Shown here: one piece after another, positions 28,770 through 40,154 of the stretch
How positions within the stretch are numbered: the first letter of the stretch is position 1
Layout: the number at the start of each line of letters is the position of its first letter
DNA from: Hydra vulgaris
Lineage: Eukaryota; Cnidaria; Hydrozoa; Anthoathecata; Hydridae
Direction: 5' to 3'
DNA length: 64,000 nt
Assembly: GCF_038396675.1 (NCBI RefSeq)
Contig: NC_088928.1
Location: 13,600,001-13,664,000 of the forward strand
Program-made: the position numbers and the translations under genes
The notes under the pieces: generated by a model
Told to the model about the DNA's origin: nothing
Databases searched by the model: none
What the model saw: the letters and a program-made list of their open reading frames with translations, nothing else

Positions 28770-28917
28770 GAATCTTAACATCATACCTAAATTGATATCA
28801 ATAAATTTAATTAACTATAAGGTTATTTATTTATCAAAAAAATGATTGTTTTGATAAATAAATAACCTTATAGTTCATTAAATTTTTGGATATCAATTTA
28901 GGTATGATGTTTAGATT
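28770..28917. repeat. ~65-bp-arm palindrome
   Basis: The left arm from about 28770 (acatcatacctaaattgata... to ttatttatcaaaa) pairs with the right arm ending at 28917, with a few mismatches and a short loop. It lies in the 5' noncoding part of the nested hAT-like element. Confidence 0.8.
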
Positions 28918-29060
28918 GATTTAAATTTATTTATTTTCTTGACTTGATTAATGAAAAAATAGTTTAGATAAAATGTTTAATGAAGAAATTTATATTTGGT
29001 ATTTAACGTTAAAAGATACCTCTAACAATGAATTATATTGTAAATTTTGCAGTGATTTTA

Positions 29061-31386
29061 ATGTTCAGCTCCTCTGCTATTGAAAAACAATTAGCTACAA
29101 AGATAAATAGATTAGTTGATAATATCAGAAAATAAAAGAAACAACGCAAAAATAAAAAGTTGGATTTGTTATTAAGTGAAGCCTTTATTCCACCTGTGAC
29201 AAATATTCCTAATAATACATCTATTAGTTCAGAAGTTTGTAAAGAAACAATCCTTATCAGTGAAAACAAAATGCTCAAAAAAGAAAATAAAAATTTAAAA
29301 AGGAAACTTGAATCGATGATGGATTTAGAATTGGATTATTTTAAGCATCTAAAGGATATGTCAAGCAATCTGCAAATACTTATTTCAAAAAACTCTTTAA
29401 TTGAAAGTGAACTAAACAATGTTAAAAAACTTTATTGTGAAAAAGAAGAAAAGCTCAATATTATTGAAAATAAATTAGAACTATTAAAGTCCAAAAATAA
29501 ATCATTTAATGTTAGAAATTTGAATAAAAAATAAAATATCGTAATACTCATCTGGAAATTAAAAAAAATGAAATAAATTCATTAAAAAATGAAACAAAAT
29601 ATAAAATATCGCAATTAAAAAAAAAAATAGAAGATATTACTTCAGTTCTTGAAAATTCTGATATAAACATTTCTGAATTAAGAAACAAGAAAATAAAGCT
29701 GCAAAAAAAAGTGAGTCATTTAAAAATTATTTTGCAAAATAAAACCAACTATATTAATGACTACAATATGAAAGATGTTATAAGTTTAGAGGATGAAGTT
29801 GTTTCATTATGTAATAAGACAAACATTTTAAACGAGGAGAATCAAGAACTTCAAAAATTGGTTTTTTTGTTAGATGACGAGGAAATAATAACATTTGAAG
29901 ATGGCAGATACAGCGATGACATTCGAGAAACTATCATGAAACTTCTTTCAATGAACGTGAGTATGAATAGTGTCAACGGAGTCATAAAAGTAGTATTAAA
30001 CAAACTAGCAAAAAAGGGGCTATAAAATGTAGGTTAATGCAGGAAGCTTCAATTTTAGGTCAATTTCAAGTTGCTGAAGTAATGCTTGAAAATAATTTGA
30101 CAAATAAAAACTCTAATATAGGCAACTGTTTGCATGGTGATGGTACTCAGAAATACCATAAGCATTATCAAAATTTTCAAATTACTACAACCAATTTTTT
30201 CTGTAAACTTCATTTGCTTGCTAATTTTGCATCTGAAACTGATAAGGTTTTGAATTCTTTTGAAAAAATTCTGCTTCAAAATGATTTTGAAACTGTTTTT
30301 GCTTTTAGTGGTAAAGAATGTGGTGCTGCAAGGTTAGTTCGTACCACATGTAAGGCATTTCATTCAAGGGGTAGTGAGGAAGCTGGTGTTGCATAATTGT
30401 TTATCAATGATTCAACACCAGCTTCCTCACTACCTCTTCTTTTCTTTCTTCTCGTATTGATAAATCTTTTTTATCATTACAAGAAGAAATTTCTTCTCGT
30501 AATGATAAAAACCTTCCTCACTACCCCATCTTTTCTTTCTTCTCGTAATGATAAATCTTTTTTTGTTCCATTTATTGGAAATCGTTTTAATATTTTATAT
30601 CACAATGCAGCTGCCCTATACTGTCATAAGGATGCTATAACAGAATTTCTTAATGCTTGGTCTAACCCTAATAATTTATTAAAAGCAATTAAAGAAGACA
30701 TCACAAATCTTGTATTCATTGCTGAAGTTCGTGCATTAGGTATTGTTGACAAACTACTTACTGGTCCAATGTGGCGAACTATAGAATTACTTGATAGTAT
30801 TTTATTTTTAAACCCCTACCTACTTCGCTTAAAAATTAGACTTTCATCACTTTGTATGGATGCATCTTCTTTATTATTTGCTAATGGAAAAATTTTTGAG
30901 GATACTAATCTTCTTCATCAAGATGTGGTTTACACCAAACTGTTTGAATGCAATCAAAATGATGAGTTTGATTCTTTAACTGTGCAATCACTTGAAATTA
31001 TTTTCCATGCGATTCTTGTTATTTTGGAACGTCAGTGTGCTGATCAGTTACCAGGTGGTAAATATTGGAATCCATCTAACTCAGTTTCTGGAGCTGCTTC
31101 TAACGTCCCTGTCACTAATAAAGCATCAGAAAGTGACTTTGCTATTTTGGATTTAATGGTTCGCACAAAACCCAATGCAAATGTTCAAACTATCCAGGCT
31201 TTGACAATATGGTCTCAGAACCAAACATTAGAATTGCTCAATGGTAAAACAAATAAAGAAAGAAAACAATTACTTGAATATTCAAGAACTAAAGTAACAT
31301 TAATGAAAAGCAAATATGATGAAAGAAAAGAAGCTCTTAAAAGTTCAGTGGTTTTTATCTTTATAAATAGTATGAATCATATCTGA
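29061..31386 (+). pseudogene. hAT-like DDE transposase with long N-terminal coiled coil
   Basis: From ATG 29061 an N-terminal stretch of about 300 codons is rich in Lys/Glu/Leu/Asn heptads (for example KENKNLKRKLESM, ENQELQKLVFLLD), a long coiled coil. Then come FEDGRYSDDIRETIMKLLSM, NSVNGVIKVVLNKL and a probable first catalytic Asp in CLHGDGTQKYHKHYQNFQI. After an apparent internal deletion follow FCKLHLLANFASETDK and ECGAARLVRTTCKAFHSRG. The C-terminal half contains EVRALGIVDKLLTGPMWR, ERQCADQLPGGKYW and PVTNKASESDFAILDLMVR, resembling a hAT dimerisation end. An in-frame TAA near 29133, frameshifts near 29527 and 30015, and a duplication near 30390-30540 inactivate it. I cannot name the family. 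Confidence 0.75.
30370..30555. repeat. Inverted and direct duplications within the transposase
   Basis: The segment ggtagtgaggaagctggtgt at 30370 is followed by its reverse complement at 30414 (caacaccagcttcctcacta). The words ctttcttctcgtaatgataa and cttcctcactacc then recur up to 30555. The protein seam (SRGSEEAGVA then FFVPFIGNRF) is disrupted exactly here, so this is a local template-switch-like rearrangement. Confidence 0.8.
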
Positions 31387-31487
31387 TATGTTTATCTGTA
31401 TCAATTTTGTTTATTTGTTGTTGTTTATTTGCAGCTTAACTGCACATTATTATTATAAAAAAAAAAAAAAAAAGCTCATGCAAAAAT

Positions 31488-31633
31488 ACTATTACTTTTA
31501 CATGAACTGCCTATCAAGTAAAGTAAAGAATCCAGAAATGGAGGGCTAACCTTAGGCTAATTTACTATTACTTTTGCATGAACTGCCTATCAAATAAAGG
31601 AAAGAATCCAGAAATGGAGGACTAACCTTAGGC
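31488..31633. repeat. 76-bp tandem duplication
   Basis: Two adjacent copies of a unit starting actattacttt and ending ctaaccttaggc differ at only a few positions. They lie in the 3' noncoding part of the nested hAT-like element. Confidence 0.9.
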
Positions 31634-32488
31634 AACATGACAGCTCACTGATGGAGTGCAAAGTCCTATGGCTTACCTTCTCGTTGGTGCACTTTGTTAA
31701 GTAAGTTAGACAATTTTGTCTAATTTATGAACGGAATAGCCAAGGCAAATTATGTATAAAATTGCATAAATTTACAGATATGATGCCTGCAAAGTTTTGA
31801 ATGAATTTTGAAAATTGAAATTTCTTTGTTCAAATAATTTGCAGAATATAGTCAAACTTGGGTACATTAATAGTGCAATAATTTATTTAGAAGAAAAAAC
31901 GATTTAAGACATCTTTAAAAAATTTAAGACAAATAGATAGATAAGATAATCCGTATAAGTATTTCCATGACTGTTAATCTATGTTATTATGACTGTTTAT
32001 TTCCATGACTGTTAATCTATGTTAATTCCATATCTGTTAATCTATGTACTCTCAATTTCCTAATACAAGAGGGAGGGGGTAATAAAAGTGTGGGTGGGGG
32101 TGGGGAGTTTAATCAAGATTTAAAAAACCGGGGGGGGGGGGGTCAGAACTTACACTGAAAGTTTTATTACTTATCAGTAACTTGTATATATTTTTTAATT
32201 TTTAAAGCTGATTTTCACTGATTTTTTTTTTTTTTAGTTTTAGATATCATTTTTTTGTTAATAACAAGTAAAAATTAATAAACGGGAGGGGGGTCTTAAT
32301 AAGCTTAGGGTGGGTGGCAAAGTTTCTCAAAAATTAATAAACGCACCCCCCCTCCTTCAATTATGGACTCGAGAGTACACAATCAAATAAAGCCAAACAC
32401 AATAAAATAGAACAATTCAACGAGTTTTTCATTCATTGTTTTCAAAATTTTCATAAAAGTTAAAAGCCCTAACCCCATTAAAAAATAG

Positions 32489-32523
32489 AAATTTATCGTA
32501 GATCTATTATCTACGATAAATTT
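32489..32523. repeat. Hairpin with 15-bp arms
   Basis: aaatttatcgtagat and its reverse complement flank a five-base loop. It is in the 3' noncoding region of the nested element. Confidence 0.7.
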
Positions 32524-33529
32524 ATCGATAAAATATTATCGTAGGTGCTGAAAACAATAAATTAGTCAAAACAGTAGACTATAAGCGGTTAAATCTCTTT
32601 TTGAATTTATAATAATACTGAAATTATTAACAAGTCGCTGACTAAAATCTCTTTTGTTTGTGTAAAAATAAATTTTAGATTTATGTTTATTTTGTACGTA
32701 TTTTGACATTTTCGGCCTGTTTTATTTGGGTCCACGTTGTTCAATTGATAATTTATTAAAGAAAAATAAAATTAATTTATTTTAATAAAAATAATTTAAG
32801 TTAATATTTATCATCAAAGTTTTGTTACGCTTAACGTATTATAAATTAAAACATTTGAAAATTTATTTTGTACAAAAAAATTTAAAACATATTCAAACAT
32901 ATTATACTGTTAATTGAATATTTCATGGTACGTCTGCGTCAACCCTCCAAAAAATTCTACTTATGAATTGTTCAAGTAATTTGGATTTACAATTTAATTT
33001 CTAATAAAATTTTATTATAAGTTAGTTTACGCAACTTTTTATGCAAGAAAAAAAAAGATAAAAACGTTTTTTTTTGGGTGCCAAAAATTTAACGAGATAC
33101 TTTAAGAAAATATTTCATAAAATATCTATGAATTGAAAATATTAAAACACGTATATCTTTGGAACTAAATAAGCTACAGAGGTGGTTGAAACCATTTTGA
33201 AAATGAAATATAATAAGAAATATAATGCATTTAATATAAAAAATATTTACATTCGCTATAAATATTGCCTAAACTCCCTATGTAAATAAATTATTTGTGT
33301 TTTATTTATTATTCATCAGAAATCTCAATTAAATTTTTCGCAAACAAAATAAAAGAAAGTTTTAATTGACACCTTTTAGGATTTTTCCAGTTGCCTGAAC
33401 CTCAAACGCCTTTTTCATGACTTTTTATATTTTATTGGTATTATATTATTATTTCCAGCCTTAAATTATAAAGTATAATAGGACTGCAAAATTCAAAGAA
33501 CTTTGTATTCTTTATACTTTTCTCAATTA

Positions 33530-33805
33530 AAACTTTCATGTTCTAAATTACATCTTTCATGTCCTAAATTACATCTTACGTTTCTTAATTACAACTTTTA
33601 TCTTCTAAATTACAACTTTCATGTTCTAAATTACATCTTACATTTCTCAATTACGACTTCCATGTTCTTAATTACATCTTACGTTTCTTAATTACATCTT
33701 TCATGTTCTAAATTACATCTTACGTTTCTTAATTACAACTTTTATCTTCTCAATTACATCTTACGTTTCTTAATTACAACTTTCAAGTTCTCAATTACAT
33801 CTTGA
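33530..33805. repeat. Subterminal ~21-bp repeat array, about 13 copies
   Basis: Units such as ttctaaattacatcttt and cgtttcttaattacaactt repeat to within 10 bp of the right end of the RING-DDE element. A shorter inverted array lies at its left end (about 26380-26460). They probably represent transposase binding repeats that expanded. Confidence 0.85.
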
Positions 33806-33814
33806 AAAGATGTA

Positions 33815-34774
33815 GAACAGATTTAAAAAAGAAAACAAAATTCGTTAGCAACAAATATTCAAGTAGTTTAAATATATCTTAATAACTTTATAATGAATTT
33901 TAAGTTAATGAAAGGTGAAAATAATGAAATGTCCAAAAATGCAATCTTGTCAATCAAGTCCCATTACTTCCGTAGGGGAACGCAATGAAAACTTTTAATT
34001 GTCTATTTAATTTAAAATTGTTTATAAAACAGGTGAGAGGGAAGTTGATTTCTGTTCATGTAACACTTTTAATAATAATGTTGATGATCGTTGAATAAAA
34101 AACATGCAAATGTAAATTTCAACATAAATGCTCGTATTGTTTTATTTTTGAAACATAACGAAAATAAAACAATGAGAAAGATTTTAAATGAAAAAATGAA
34201 ATGAGAAACATTTTAATAACACAAGCGTCATTCAAGTTAATTAATGAAATTATGTTATTCTATCGTCACAATCATTTCACAACCGCCTTAGTCATTTTTC
34301 TATGTTTTGAGAAAATTAAAAAAAAACACTATTTTTTCTCTTAAATCACAATAAAACAAATAATAATAAAAAAAACTATTTTTTGATTGGTTTAAAACAA
34401 AGATAATTTGTCATATAATAGAAGACTGTGAAACTAGACAATCAAATATTAACTCAAAAACCCCCTAAATGACTTAGATGATTGTGATCGTGACGATATG
34501 TTAAAAAAAAAAAAACTTAAAAAAGATGCAGAGGATCAAGAGAGTCAAGAACCAATCAAAAATATAATACAACTAAAACAGGAACAATGGGTACAATTTT
34601 TTTTTGTTAAAATAAAAATCAATATAATCATTTTAAATTAAGCTTTCTCATTTCAACATTTAGACTAAGCTTTGAAATAAAAATGGATAATATTATTTTC
34701 CTAGTATAAAATGTGTTTACAGGCCTTAAAAATCGTCTGCCAAAAAACAACAAATTTTGTTTTGAATATATTCT
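33815..34774. other. Intergenic stretch, no gene seen
   Basis: AT-rich noncoding sequence between the RING-DDE element and the 3' end of OMA1. Confidence 0.45.
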
Positions 34775-34780
34775 TTTATT
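34775..34780 (-). terminator. Candidate OMA1 polyadenylation signal
   Basis: TTTATT on the plus strand is AATAAA on the minus strand, about 115 nt past the OMA1 stop codon. The distance is reasonable, but such hexamers are common in this AT-rich DNA. Confidence 0.4.
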
Positions 34781-34893
34781 TAAATATTAAATGTTTTGTC
34801 AACAATGTATATAAAAAAATTTTAAATTGTTAAAAAGTATGCGAAATTGATAAAAATAAATATTACCTATCTATAAAATAATTATGTACATTA

Positions 34894-36036
34894 CTATTTG
34901 TTTTGAACAGCTTCAAAAAACTTATTTAGTTGTGGACATTTTTGTTGTTCTCTTATATTTAGAGCAATTGGAAGAATATTGTTTAACCAAATGAGTCGGT
35001 TTTCACTTGATGGATGTGTAGATAGCCAATCAGGTGTTTGTTTTGTATCAGTCTTATGCATTCTTTCCCAAAACTTTGGCAAATACCTAACATCAAAACA
35101 TGCTCGAGCTGCTATATGCATGCCAATTTCATCAGCTTCACGCTCAAGTTGACGCGAATAAGGCAAACTCAGTAGAATGTCTTTTATAGTATATTCAAAC
35201 CAAGAAGCAACTAAAGCTAAACCACTGGTTGGTATAACAGCAGATAAGCCACCGAGAATAATTAACGACAAAAAATTAAAAAAACCAGAATGGCTTACGG
35301 ATTCCGATGAATGCTTTAATATTGCATGCGCCATCTCATGAGCTAGTATACCAGCAAGTTCGTGTTCATTTTGTATAGCAGCTAGCATTCCGGTAAATAC
35401 AAAAATGTGGCCGTTAGCCAACACAAACGCATTCACTTCATCATTATTGATGACATTTATTTTCCATTTAAGCGCATTTGTTTCAGGACTAACGTTACAC
35501 TCTAGAATTTTATTTGCAACACGAGACACTTTGTCATGCAATGTATGACTCACCGGTAGACGAAGGTCTGAAAATGCAAGAATAAGGTCTTCACTATGCG
35601 AATCTGCAATTTTTTGCATTTGATCATCGCTCAATACGACAAATCTACGACGACCAGTTACAGGTGTCTCCTCAAGATGAGTCACATAAAATGCACTGGG
35701 TATAACTACTGCAACAACAGAAGTCAAAAAAATAAAACCACGATTCTTGTTTAAATTTACCCAAGACTTACGTAGTAATCTCCCACCTAAGAAAAATCCA
35801 ACACGATATGAAGACGAGATAAGCTTTGTCAAAATAGGACTAAGTATAACGCGATATAAAGACGAGGTCAGCTTTACCAAAACAAAACTAAAACTAGGTA
35901 GTGCTTTATTGCAATTAGTTGTGTGTAGACATTTTAAACTGTGTGGTTGAAGAATTAAATTCTTTCCAAAACGTGGTTTAGATAATTGATTACATAAAAT
36001 CGTTCCAAATAAACGAATTTTCAAGCAGCGACTCAT
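34894..36036 (-). CDS. OMA1: OMA1 mitochondrial zinc metallopeptidase
   Basis: OMA1 is an M48-family peptidase of the mitochondrial inner membrane that cleaves OPA1-type dynamins and other substrates under stress. The 380-residue frame is complete in a single exon. The N-terminus is rich in Arg/Lys/Ser with few acids (MSRCLKIRLFGTILC), fitting a mitochondrial presequence. A transmembrane segment lies at about 101-118 (FIFLTSVVAVVIPSAFYV). The zinc site is HEMAH at residues 233-237 within LAGILAHEMAHAILKH, with the third ligand in LEREADEIG (about 298-302). The conserved C-terminal THPSSENR is at about 340-347. There are no stops or frameshifts. Lack of introns could mean a naturally intronless gene or a retrocopy; no poly-A tail or target duplication is visible. 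Confidence 0.95.
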   Translation of the reverse strand: MSRCLKIRLFGTILCNQLSKPRFGKNLILQPHSLKCLHTTNCNKALPSFSFVLVKLTSSLYRVILSPILTKLISSSYRVGFFLGGRLLRKSWVNLNKNRGFIFLTSVVAVVIPSAFYVTHLEETPVTGRRRFVVLSDDQMQKIADSHSEDLILAFSDLRLPVSHTLHDKVSRVANKILECNVSPETNALKWKINVINNDEVNAFVLANGHIFVFTGMLAAIQNEHELAGILAHEMAHAILKHSSESVSHSGFFNFLSLIILGGLSAVIPTSGLALVASWFEYTIKDILLSLPYSRQLEREADEIGMHIAARACFDVRYLPKFWERMHKTDTKQTPDWLSTHPSSENRLIWLNNILPIALNIREQQKCPQLNKFFEAVQNK

Positions 36037-36467
36037 CTTCGCATAATGTTATCGTTTTATTAGTAAATAACTATTTAACGAAAAAAAAAAAAGAAACATG
36101 ACAATGTTAATCAAAATCATTTTAATCAAAAAGTTATATACCAAAAAAATTAAACATTTAAAAAATTGGAAATTTAGTAATACTTTCATTTTATATTAAT
36201 GTAAAAAACCATAATATATTAAATACTAAACCAAAAGAAGGTATAGTATTCAATATAATATGGCTTTTACCGCCAGCCTACGGCCTTAATATCACTGACA
36301 ATGAAAATGTGACCATGATTTTTTTCAAAATTCGATTACTGACTTTAATTTTAAACATTAATTTGTTTTAAACCAGCAAAAGGTTTAACAAAAGGATTTT
36401 TTATTTTTAATGTTATGAAAAATTTATGCCTTTGGGAAAGAGAGGTTATTTTTGTAATAAATAATGC
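36037..36467. other. Upstream region of OMA1, no gene seen
   Basis: AT-rich region immediately 5' of OMA1 on the minus strand. The promoter should be here, but no specific element stands out. Confidence 0.4.
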
Positions 36468-36562
36468 GTACGTACGCAGGGAGGAGGGATCATTTATAGC
36501 ATTCAGATGAATACATGGGGGAAGCAAGGGTCCTAAATCAGTGGTTTTACTGCGTACGTACT
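36468..36562. repeat. Short inverted-repeat element
   Basis: The 12-bp sequence gtacgtacgcag at 36468 is matched by its exact reverse complement ctgcgtacgtac near 36550. The interior contains GGGAGGAGGGATC and a GGGGGAAGC run. A tiny MITE is likely. Confidence 0.55.
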
Positions 36563-36652
36563 TTATGGACGCCTCCAAACTTAATATTTATTTCTTTTTA
36601 GTTAAGGTTGCCTGCAACATATTTTTATTTTAATTCAACATTAAGCGATTAC

Positions 36653-37170
36653 AGTGGCGTAGCAAGGGTGGAACCTAAAAACTTATCTGTTTCGATCCCT
36701 ACTAGAATACCATAACACATTAATTGATGCTTTTTTAAAAATAAATTTATATTTTTATCTACAACGACTTAGCATGTCTTTAGTCTCTAAGATTTTTTTT
36801 GTAAGAACACTTGTTTCTAAGAGATCATCGAGAAGATTCTGGCAATAAAGATCAAGAAGAAACTACTGGAAATAGATGAAATTTTTTAGAACTAGTTCAT
36901 TTGTTGGCAAAATATGACCCCATGCAGTCTTGAAAATTCAGTTCCTATTATAGTTACATTGCTGCGAGTGTTTTTTACAATTGCTGTTAGTGTGGCTAGT
37001 TGTGAGAGAAATTTTTCAAAACGATAACTGATATAAAATTACCTTAGATCTACAATGCGTACGATCTTGAACCTGATCTCTCTGCTGTGATAGCTTGGAG
37101 CTTAAAGAAGCTGGTAAATGTTAACCCAAACAAAACTCAGCTATTAAACGAGAAATTATTTCAATATTGT
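36653..37170 (+). pseudogene. hAT transposase fragment
   Basis: A hAT-like end cagtggcgtagc lies at 36653. Downstream, the plus strand reads IVTLLRVFFTIAVSVASCERN then FSKR, stop, LI, stop, NYLRSTMR (about 36955-37063), the hAT dimerisation signature broken by nonsense codons. Only this C-terminal fragment is recognisable, and no matching right end is identified. Confidence 0.7.
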
Positions 37171-37442
37171 TGATATTTTTATATTGATGAATGGCTGCAC
37201 TTTTACTGAGTTCTCAACTTCACGCTTTCTCAGATTATCTTTCACTACTGACATAGCGTGGTAACCACATTTATAATTAATTGCAATATCATCATGGAAA
37301 GAGTTTTACCTCGTTTTTTTCTCAATTTTGAAATTTTTTGTTTTTTTTCCTCCTTCAAAATTTGTATTTTTCTATTACCTGATACCATTACCATTAGTCT
37401 ATATCTAATATACAATAAAATATATTACTTTACATATCACAC

Positions 37443-37445
<3 letters not shown>

Positions 37446-37513
<68 letters not shown>
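37446..37513. repeat. (TA)n microsatellite
   Basis: About 68 bp of TA with a single TTA phase change. Confidence 0.95.
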
Positions 37514-37517
<4 letters not shown>

Positions 37518-38656
37518 CTCATTAAAAACCTGTCAATAAATATTCATAAATACTAGGTTTATGACGCTACGAATTATTAAGTAAGTAGTAATTATTAATC
37601 CATAAGAAGCATTTAATGAATTTAACTGTTGCTAAACTCAATGCTATCCACGCCAATATATATTTAAGTTTCTTTTCCTTTTCTTTAAAAATTACAGTGC
37701 CTCTAGCCATTTAATGCAGAAGTAGAGGTATTTAAATTTATATATCTTCATATATCTTCATTCTAAAAAACAAGTAATTGTGTTGATCCGATCGTATTCT
37801 AGTGTATTAGAGTTTTTCTTTATAAACCAAAGTTTACAAAAAAGCAAAAATTAGTTGTGTAAAAAAAAAAAAACATTAGTAACGATAATCATAAAAACCT
37901 TATAAAAAATAAGTTTTTTATAAACATTTCCTATGCATGTATGATATATACTCTATGATGATCTTAAATTCAAGTCTTAAATAAAAAACACTTCTTCTTT
38001 AAAAGCTTAAAAACTTGAATTTCATAAAAAGCAAAATCTTATGTTTTTTTTTTTTTGAAACTCAGGTTGATAAGCTATATTGACCTTTTATATATCTAAA
38101 AGATAGATAGATCAGGGCCGACGACGCCGAGGAAGGGTAATATTTGCTATTGTTATGAGATAATGGTGATGGAAATATACTGCTAGGAAGAGTACTTTAA
38201 AAAATAAAACTTTGATATAAAAGTCTGTTGATTTTATTAAAATCAAATAAATCATAAATAATAAAACCTAAAAACAATTTCAATTGTTAAAAATATCACA
38301 TCTGTCAAAATATCAAAACTGCTAAAAAAAAAGAATTTAAAAAATTAATTTATTTAATTTGTTTTGCATGCAGTATTTTCTGCATAGTCATATTAGCCTG
38401 CTACGCTTTGCAGCTTTAACGAAATATTTTTAGAAAGATGGAAAAATCTTAGATTATATTTACCTAAGCCCAGGATTGATCCCAGGATTTTTATTACCTT
38501 TTCTTGAAAGATACTTTTATATAATTTTTTATATCATTTTAGTAAAGTTTAAAAAAATTAATAACATAATACATAAATATACACAGTTGTGGACAAAATA
38601 ATACTAGTGTTTAGCAAAACAATTATTTATAATGGAATTTTTTTTTGAGATTTAGT
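37514..38656. other. Intergenic stretch with a solitary hAT-like end, no gene
   Basis: Mostly featureless AT-rich sequence. CAGGGCCGACGACG at about 38114 resembles the end of the MITE at 2759-2938, but no partner end is found nearby. Confidence 0.45.
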
Positions 38657-38709
38657 AACTCTTCCTGATGATCCAGCAATGGTGAAACTTAAAGTAGAAG
38701 ATAAAAGTT
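38657..38709 (+). ncRNA. Type I hammerhead ribozyme copy next to (TA)n
   Basis: It has the same architecture as the palindromic copies at 23683-23840: CTGATGA (38665-38671), CCA-GCAA-TGG stem II, GAAA (38684-38687), stem III AC...GT, and predicted cleavage after A38696. Stem I pairs CTTC with GAAG plus an outer AAC/GTT block. It differs from the other copies only in the stem III loop and at the cleavage nucleotide (A instead of C, both permitted). It is a truncated retroelement end abutting a (TA)n tract. Confidence 0.7.
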
Positions 38710-38729
38710 AGATAAGTGTTTTTTACTAA

Positions 38730-39101
<372 letters not shown>

Positions 39102-39310
39102 AGGGTAAGTCGATTTTTAAGGTAAAATGAACTTTTTATAATTTCGAAAAAAGAGTAGTGAAAAAATATATCTTCGCCATTTTTTAAGAAAAGTGATATT
39201 TTCAAAAATGAAATCATTTTATTGCTTGGTAAATTTTGATTCTTAATTCACTTATTTTGGTTATTACCAATAATTTGCAAGTTTTCATTTTTTTCTTTGA
39301 AAAGTAATTA

Positions 39311-40069
39311 ATGCGTCATAAAAACGGACCAAAAGGAAAGCACCGGAAACATTTTGACATAAAAATGTCAAAAAGAACAAGGAATGAATTATCTATTAAA
39401 ATGAGCAATCTTGTAGGAAGTGGAAAAGAACTTTATACATCTGAGCTTCCAACAGCTAGAGATATGCTAAGATATGGTATATTTTTAAGATAAATTAATG
39501 ATAAAAATGTTAGGAACTATACTTTAGATCATCTAGTTACTGATATGTTATCCGCTTTACTTGGCCAATGGTTGAAAGCAAATGCACTTTTTACATATCC
39601 TATTATTATTCATGAAAAAACAATTTTCAAAAAACTTAAGTGTTTATGGAAATCAGCTGTTGATTTTAGTATTAAACGTAGTAAAAAAGCTGAAAAAGAA
39701 AGATTTAGTTTAAAGTTAGACAATCTTGTGGACATCTTATTTTGCAAATGTAAACTAATCCTTTGTAAAGAGTACAAATGTGATTCAGAATGTATGAAAA
39801 AAATTCATATAAAGTGTAAATGTAAGAGAGATGAAAAAATACCGATTTTAGAGCTTCAGTTCATCCACTATCAGAGGACTAAAATTGGCAGTTTTAGAAC
39901 TTTCCATATTGGTGGTGCAGATAGGAAAGAATCCAAAAGAATTAAAATAAAACAACAAAAACAAAGAACAATGAAAACAAATAAAGAAGAAAAGGTAACT
40001 ACTTAAGTAGAAAGCTTGAACATCTACATCACATACTCAAACATATGTATGTGTATATATATATTATAT

Positions 40070-40154
<85 letters not shown>

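Larger units (their letters stand above)
27831..33279 (+). mobile_element. Nested hAT-like transposon with coiled-coil transposase
   Basis: The 8-bp direct repeat ATGTAAAT stands on both sides (27823-27830 and 33280-33287). Ends are TAGGGAGTTTAG on the left and, reverse-complemented, AGGGAGTTTAGGC on the right. An 8-bp duplication with TAGGG-type ends fits the hAT superfamily. The coding part is 29061-31386. Several palindromes and a 76-bp tandem duplication lie in its noncoding parts. Length is 5449 bp. Confidence 0.8.
26367..33812 (+). mobile_element. IS630/Tc1-type transposon with RING finger, split by a nested hAT-like element
   Basis: The left end CACTTTTTCAAGATTGTAAT and the right end reverse-complemented CATCTTTTCAAGATGTAATT continue as near-identical inverted repeats for about 50 bp (through tgagaacttgaaagttgtaa). 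TA flanks both sides (26365-26366 and 33813-33814). Both ends carry arrays of a ~21-bp repeat, far longer on the right (33530-33805). The transposase region is 26537-27774. A 5.4 kb element (27831-33279) is inserted after it; without that insertion the element is about 2.0 kb, a normal size. Confidence 0.82.

Noticed and set aside
33503-33805. CRISPR-like array of regular ~21-bp repeats
   Set aside because: Repeats are contiguous with no unique spacers and sit at a transposon end in an animal genome.
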